From NCBI RefSeq assembly GCF_900090295.1, contig NZ_LT607753.1, positions 5,642,001 to 5,706,000 on the forward strand: a stretch of 64,000 nt of DNA, read 5' to 3'. The position numbers were made by a program, and so were the translations under genes. The notes under the pieces were generated by a model, which saw nothing but the letters and a program-made list of their open reading frames with translations, had not been told where the DNA came from and made no database searches. Positions within the stretch are counted from its first letter, which is position 1; each line of letters begins with the position of its first letter. This document shows, piece by piece, positions 59,978-64,000 of this stretch. The DNA comes from Micromonospora coxensis (GTDB lineage: Bacteria > Actinomycetota > Actinomycetes > Mycobacteriales > Micromonosporaceae).

Positions 59978-60571
59978 TCAGCTGTTCCAGTGTTCGGCGA
60001 CGAGGTCGGCGGCCTGCTGCTCCCACTGGGCGTAGTGGAAGGGGTAGGCCGAGACCTGCACGGTCTGGGCGGCCTTGGTCAGCGGCATGTCCTGCCAGCC
60101 GTCGACCTGCTTGAGGCCCTTGAGGAAGGCGAGGGTGGAGTACTCGGGGTCGGTGATCTGCTCGACCGTGCCCCAACCCGAGCTCGGGCGCTGCTGGAAC
60201 AGGCCCTGCGAGTCGTGGTCGTTGCGCTCACCCAGGTGGCCGAGGTTCTCCAGCTTGGACTCCTGCAGGGCGGTGGCGATGGCGACCACGGCGGCGCGTT
60301 CGTCCATGCCGGCCTTCTTCGTGGCGGCGATGATGGCCTTGGTGTTGGCGATCTGCTCGTCGGACAGCTCGATGCGCGACTGCTGGCCCTGCACGCCGTG
60401 CGGGATCAGCGTGCTCTTGTCCACGGCCGGCTTGTCGGCCTGCACTGCCACCGCGGCCGGCGTCGTCTCGACCGGAGTACCGGTGTCGTGGTTCAGCGGG
60501 CCGGCGGCGAGGCCACCGGCGACGGCGAGACCAGCGATACCCAGAACGCTCTTCCGCATGATGGTGTTCAT
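59978..60571 (-). CDS. Secreted lysozyme-like (peptidoglycan hydrolase) protein
   Basis: 197 residues. Signal peptide (MRKSVLGIAGLAVAGGLAAG), linker, then a lysozyme-like fold: AVVAIATALQESKLENLGHLGERNDHDSQGLFQQRPSSGWGTVEQITDPEYSTLAFLKGLKQVDGWQDMPLTKAAQTVQVSAYPFHYAQWE. The Glu in LQESKL is the likely catalytic acid. This compact exported domain is common in Micromonosporaceae. ATG 60571 with GGAG eight bases upstream. Confidence 0.8.
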   Translation of the reverse strand: MNTIMRKSVLGIAGLAVAGGLAAGPLNHDTGTPVETTPAAVAVQADKPAVDKSTLIPHGVQGQQSRIELSDEQIANTKAIIAATKKAGMDERAAVVAIATALQESKLENLGHLGERNDHDSQGLFQQRPSSGWGTVEQITDPEYSTLAFLKGLKQVDGWQDMPLTKAAQTVQVSAYPFHYAQWEQQAADLVAEHWNS

Positions 60572-61266
60572 CAGACAAGCTCCATTCGGGGGGTCGACAC
60601 ACACGCGCGTCGTGGGGGACGACATCGCGTGCGGGCACCTCGACAGGCGCTCAAAGTCCTTGGGGGCCCGGCAGCACAGGCGACACAGGTTCGCGGCGCC
60701 GGGACCATGTGCAACGACCGCCCACCGGCCGGCATTCCGACCCACGCGATCCGCCTCGGGCCTGGCAGCGGGGGGTGCTGCTGCGGTCGTACAGAGGGTG
60801 TAACGACCCCGCCCCGGCCACCATTCCCCGGTCACGCCCGGCTCCCGGTCGGGGGTGGAAGCCGTGTCCGGAGTAGCCATCGGTGTCCGGATCCGGGTGA
60901 CCCGCGTCCGGGTCGGGGTGACGCGTCGTGGGGGTCGGTCGCCGGTGGCGGATTCGGCGGTCGTCGCCGCGCGGTGACGGTCGTTCGCCGGACAGGTGTC
61001 GGTGGCGACCGAGCCCGGGGACCGTGCGGACGCTACGGACCTGACCGCACGGATGGATCAGGCTCCCGCCGGCGGATCCGGGCCTGAGCCACATGTGCGA
61101 TCAAGTCCGTAGCGGTCGGACAAGGGTCGGCGGCGGGGCGGGCGCGCTTCGGGCACTCCGGGAGATGCCCCGGGACCAGCCGGCTGCCGAGCATGAGGTC
61201 GACGGGCGGGCGATCGGCGAGGGGCGCCGTACCGCTCGGGGAGGGACGGTGACGCCCACCACATCA
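60572..61266 (-). other. Long non-coding stretch upstream of the lysozyme-like gene
   Basis: About 695 bases without coding character, between divergent genes. Contains CCGTGCGG/CCGCACGG (61023-61030, 61045-61052), nested with a 16-base imperfect inverted repeat CGCTACGGACCTGACC (61031-61046) against 61099-61114. On the minus-strand RNA the mismatches become G-U pairs. It may hold a long 5' leader for the hydrolase gene; a c-di-AMP riboswitch was looked for and not found. Confidence 0.5.
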
Positions 61267-61307
61267 GATACGGAACGGTTCCGTATCGGAAAGGTGGGAC
61301 CTATGCT
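61267..61307 (+). promoter_or_regulatory. MFS promoter with 21-bp palindromic operator
   Basis: Arms GATACGGAAC (61267-61276) and GTTCCGTATC (61278-61287) flank one G: a perfect palindrome. It overlaps the -35-like TTCCGT (61279-61284), which is 17 bases from the -10-like TATGCT (61302-61307). A half-site CCGTATC recurs at 61329-61335. Best explained as the binding site of the TetR encoded downstream. Confidence 0.7.
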
Positions 61308-61375
61308 CAGGCGCATTACGAGTCAGACCCGTATCGTATTTGGCGCGTGCGGGTGCACCGGGGGGAGAACCGGAC

Positions 61376-62941
61376 ATGGAACCGCACGGGAACACCGGAC
61401 ATCCGAGACGATGGGCGATCCTCGGGGTGCTGGTCATCAGCCTGCTCGTCGTCGTCCTCGACAACACCATCCTCAACGTCGCGCTGCGCACCCTCGCCGA
61501 CCCGGTGCACGGCCTCGGCGCGAGCCAGGGCGAGCTGGAGTGGTCGATCAACTCGTACACGCTGGTCTTCGCCGGGCTGCTGTTCACCTTCGGCGTGCTC
61601 GGCGACCGCAACGGGCGACGCCGCTTCCTGCTGATCGGCCTCGCGCTCTTCGGCCTGGCGTCGCTGCTGTCGGCGTACGCCCAGAACCCCGCGCAACTGA
61701 TCGCGGCGCGCGCGCTGATGGGCGTCGGCGGCGCGGCGATCATGCCGGTGACCCTGTCGATCATCTCCAACGTCTTCGACCCCCGGGAGCGGGCCCGGGC
61801 GATCGGCATCTGGGCCGGCGCGGTCGGCCTGGCGGTGGCGATCGGACCCATCCTCGGCGGCGCGCTGCTGGAGAACTTCTGGTGGGGCTCGGTCTTCCTG
61901 ATCAACCTGCCGGTGGTGGCGATCGGCCTCGTGCTGGTCGCGGTGCTGGTGCCCGAGTCGCGTGACCCCCACCCGGGGCGCGTGGACCTGCTCGGCGTGC
62001 TGCTCTCGGTGGTCGGCCTGGTCGCCCTGACCTACGGCATCATCGACGGCGGCGAGCACGGCTTCGGCCGTCCGGTCGTCTGGGCGGCCATCGTCGGCGG
62101 CCTGGCGGTGCTGGCCTGGTTCGTCGCCCACGAGCGGCGCAGCGACCACCCGTCGCTGGACGTCCGGCTGTTCCGGGTGCCCCGCTTCGCCGCCCCGGTG
62201 GCGATCGTCGGACTGGTCTTCTTCGCCGCGATGGGCGTGCTCTTCTTCAGCTCCTTCTACCTGCAACTGGTCCGTGGCTACAGCCCGCTGGAGACCGGCC
62301 TGCTCTTCCTCCCCTTCGCCGGCGCCCAGCTGGTCTTCGCGCCGCGCAGCGCGGCGATGGTCCGCCGCTACGGCGGCCGGGCCGTCGCGGTGGTCGGGCT
62401 GGCGTTGACCACGGTGGCCCTCGGCGCGCTCGCCGTCGTCGGCGAGACCACGCCGATCTGGGTCGTCCTGCTCTTCTTCTTCCTCCAGGGCGCCGGGATG
62501 GCCAACATCATGCCGCCGGCCACCGAGTCGATCATGTCGGCGCTGCCCCGGGAGAAGGCCGGCGTCGGCTCCGCGGTCAGCAACACCATCCGTCAGGTCG
62601 GCGGCGCGCTCGGCGTGGCCGTGCTCGGCTCGGTGCTCTCCGCGCTCTACCGCGCGGACATCGCCACCGCCGTCGACGCCCTGCCCGCCCCGGCCCGGGA
62701 GGCCGCCACCGAATCCATCGCCGGGGCGTACGCGACGGCCGCGCAGCTCGGCCCGGCCGGGCCGGCGCTGATCGCGGCGGCCAACGAGTCGTACGTCTCG
62801 GCGATGCACTGGGCGGCGGGGCTCGCCGCGGCGGTGGCCGCCCTGGGCATCCTCGTGGTGCTGCGCTGGATCCCCGGCCGGGCGGCCGAACCGGCCGCCA
62901 CGTCGGTGCTCGGCGAACGGGAGTTGGCCGGAACCGCGTAG
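61376..62941 (+). CDS. MFS drug/proton antiporter, DHA2 family (14 helices)
   Basis: 521 residues. Motif [15 protein letters not shown], motif D1/[14 protein letters not shown] and [18 protein letters not shown], motif [30 protein letters not shown], typical of EmrB/QacA exporters with 14 helices. Pumps out toxic compounds; substrate unknown. ATG 61376 has GGGGGGAG eight bases upstream. Followed by its TetR gene, with the operator at 61267 controlling both. Confidence 0.9.
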   Translation: MEPHGNTGHPRRWAILGVLVISLLVVVLDNTILNVALRTLADPVHGLGASQGELEWSINSYTLVFAGLLFTFGVLGDRNGRRRFLLIGLALFGLASLLSAYAQNPAQLIAARALMGVGGAAIMPVTLSIISNVFDPRERARAIGIWAGAVGLAVAIGPILGGALLENFWWGSVFLINLPVVAIGLVLVAVLVPESRDPHPGRVDLLGVLLSVVGLVALTYGIIDGGEHGFGRPVVWAAIVGGLAVLAWFVAHERRSDHPSLDVRLFRVPRFAAPVAIVGLVFFAAMGVLFFSSFYLQLVRGYSPLETGLLFLPFAGAQLVFAPRSAAMVRRYGGRAVAVVGLALTTVALGALAVVGETTPIWVVLLFFFLQGAGMANIMPPATESIMSALPREKAGVGSAVSNTIRQVGGALGVAVLGSVLSALYRADIATAVDALPAPAREAATESIAGAYATAAQLGPAGPALIAAANESYVSAMHWAAGLAAAVAALGILVVLRWIPGRAAEPAATSVLGERELAGTA

Positions 62942-62952
62942 GTTCGGGGACA

Positions 62953-63561
62953 ATGTCTGACATGACTTCCACTGCCGATGCTCCGCGGTCGCCCGGCCGG
63001 CCGCGGAGCGTCCGCGCGGACGAGGCCATCGTCGAGGCCACCCTCGACCTGCTCGCCGAGGGCAGCACCGTCGAGGCGCTGTCCATCGAGGCGATCGCCG
63101 CCCGCGCCGGCGTCGGCAAGGCCACCATCTACCGGCGCTGGCCGGGCAAGGACGCCCTGCTGCTGGACGCGCTGCGCCGGCTCAAGGGGATCGTGCCGCA
63201 GCCCGCGGGCCACTCCGTCCGCGACGACCTGGTGCTGCTGGTCGGCGCCGTCGGGCACCACATCGACCCGCGCGCCCGGAAGATCATGCCGTGCCTGGTG
63301 CCCGAGGTGAACCGGAGCCCGGACCACTTCCAGCTCTACCAGAACATCATCGAGCCCCGCCGGCAGCTCATGCGTGAGGTGCTGCGACGTGGCGTGCGCG
63401 ACGGCGACCTGCGTGCCGATCTGGACATCGAGCTGACCATGGCACTGCTCACCGGGCCGATGCTGATCCAGCGGATGCTGCGCTGGCACCCGGAGCTGGA
63501 CGACCGGATCCTGCCCGAGAAGATCGTCGACGGGGTGCTGGAGGGCATCCGCGCCCGCTGA
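62953..63561 (+). CDS. TetR-family repressor of the MFS pump
   Basis: 202 residues. HTH domain: ADEAIVEATLDLLAEGSTVEALSIEAIAARAGVGKATIYRRWPGKDALLLDALRRLK. The C-terminal domain (LRADLDIELTMALLTGPMLIQRMLRWHPELDDRIL) is of the TetR_C_16/AcrR type. Starts 12 bases after the MFS stop, so both should be co-transcribed and autoregulated via the palindrome at 61267. ATG 62953 or 62962. Confidence 0.92.
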   Translation: MSDMTSTADAPRSPGRPRSVRADEAIVEATLDLLAEGSTVEALSIEAIAARAGVGKATIYRRWPGKDALLLDALRRLKGIVPQPAGHSVRDDLVLLVGAVGHHIDPRARKIMPCLVPEVNRSPDHFQLYQNIIEPRRQLMREVLRRGVRDGDLRADLDIELTMALLTGPMLIQRMLRWHPELDDRILPEKIVDGVLEGIRAR

Positions 63562-63564
63562 GGA

Positions 63565-64000
63565 TCAGCCCGGCGACCGCAACCGGTGCAGCCGCAGCGC
63601 GAGCTGCACCTCCAGCGCCCGCTCCGGCTTCTGCCAGTCCGCGCCGAGCAACTGGCCGACCCGCTCCAACCGCTGGGTGACCGTGTTGACGTGCACGTGC
63701 AGCTGCTCGGCCGCCCGGGCCAGGCTGCCGCCCACCCCGAAGTACGCCTCCAGCGTCCGCACCAGCGCGGTGCCCCGCCGCGCGTCGTAGTCCACGACGG
63801 GCCCGACCGTGGCGGTGAGGAACCGGGCCACGTCCTGCTCGCCCTGGTCGCCGACGGTGCCCAGCAGCAGCCCGACGAAGCCCAGCTCGGCGGTGCTCGC
63901 CCCCTCACCGGTGCGCCCCAGCGCCCCGAGCGCGGTCAGGCAGCGGTCCGCCTCGGTGAACGTGGTGGCCAGCGCCGCCGGCCCCGAGGTCGGCCCGCTC
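63565..64000 (-). CDS. PucR-family regulator, C-terminal part (5' end outside window)
   Basis: 145 residues visible; the frame stays open to the window edge. The C-terminal PucR HTH is clear: LVRTLEAYFGVGGSLARAAEQLHVHVNTVTQRLERVGQLLGADW. Upstream residues (LGFVGLLLGTVGDQGEQDVARFLTATVGPVVDYD) belong to the GGDEF-like region of the family. Stop lies 3 bases past the convergent TetR gene. Confidence 0.88.
   Translation of the reverse strand, partial: SGPTSGPAALATTFTEADRCLTALGALGRTGEGASTAELGFVGLLLGTVGDQGEQDVARFLTATVGPVVDYDARRGTALVRTLEAYFGVGGSLARAAEQLHVHVNTVTQRLERVGQLLGADWQKPERALEVQLALRLHRLRSPG

Noticed and set aside
60572..60880. c-di-AMP (ydaO) riboswitch before the wall-hydrolase gene
   Set aside because: Such switches often precede wall hydrolases in actinobacteria, but the conserved GACAGCU-type and GGGGUGAAUCC-type blocks are absent on the minus strand.

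Overview
The window is about 73% GC by eye, gene-dense, and rich in GTG starts and 4-base ATGA/GTGA overlaps. The protein set includes a PimA/PgsA/acyltransferase phosphatidylinositol-mannoside cluster, an F420-dependent oxidoreductase, DUF3618/DUF4235 membrane-stress genes and a DnaE1-type polymerase. This points to an actinobacterium, most likely Micromonosporaceae (Micromonospora or a relative). That assignment is inference from gene content and style; no rRNA or tRNA gene was recognised. Several starts look leaderless: a TANNNT -10 box lies 7 bases before GTG or ATG (15715, 30596, 31297, 45711).

Layout. 1-5772: an operon with a GT4 glycosyltransferase (cut by the window edge), sedoheptulose-7-phosphate isomerase, bifunctional HldE, an SDR and a GT9 heptosyltransferase-like protein, followed by topoisomerase IB. 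It reads as an ADP-heptose pathway in a Gram-positive. 5957-16080: AraC regulator, RecQ, a methyltransferase and a TetR gene separated by a very structured gap (29-bp perfect palindrome, then a 154-nt MITE-like hairpin), an F420 oxidoreductase, NagZ, a PLP enzyme plus GNAT pair and a lipoprotein. 16141-20006: envelope-stress genes (DUF1206, MscS, DUF1469/DUF3618/DUF4235 operon) and a cold-shock gene with a long leader. 20231-28056: aldo/keto reductase, tam, an adenosine/aminodeoxyfutalosine deaminase, a frameshifted small membrane protein, a two-component pair, an ADP-ribosylglycohydrolase and a YcnI-like protein.

28248-43748 holds the conserved actinobacterial block thrS - HIT - pgsA - acyltransferase - pimA - pdxS - pdxT - yebC. 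It is interrupted after HIT by a maltokinase-cap-like gene, an aldo/keto reductase and a FusA2-type EF-G paralogue, and before yebC by a regulator/flavin-reductase pair. The ruvCAB genes that usually follow yebC are not here. The thrS-HIT gap contains 24-bp tandem repeats and a decayed pectinesterase C-terminus. 43757-49187: DUF402, PadR plus HAAS-domain pair, a secreted protein, an atypical Ser/Thr kinase convergent with an ECF sigma factor/lipoprotein pair. 49550-53083: dnaE. 54538-59208: a complete branched-chain amino-acid-type ABC importer (two ATPases, binding lipoprotein, two permeases), followed by an orphan cobalamin-binding-like protein. 59978-64000: a secreted lysozyme-like protein, an 800-bp non-coding stretch ending in a palindromic operator, an MFS efflux pump with its TetR regulator, and the end of a PucR-type regulator.

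The items most worth a second look are the MITE-like element at 10355-10508, the AT-rich hairpin at 33185-33238, the dispersed repeat at 40120-40233/57274-57297, the pectinesterase relic, the frameshifted gene at 23453-23829, the heptose operon, the orphan B12-like protein and the YcnI homologue lacking its copper-binding histidine. No single clearly new multi-gene system was identified.
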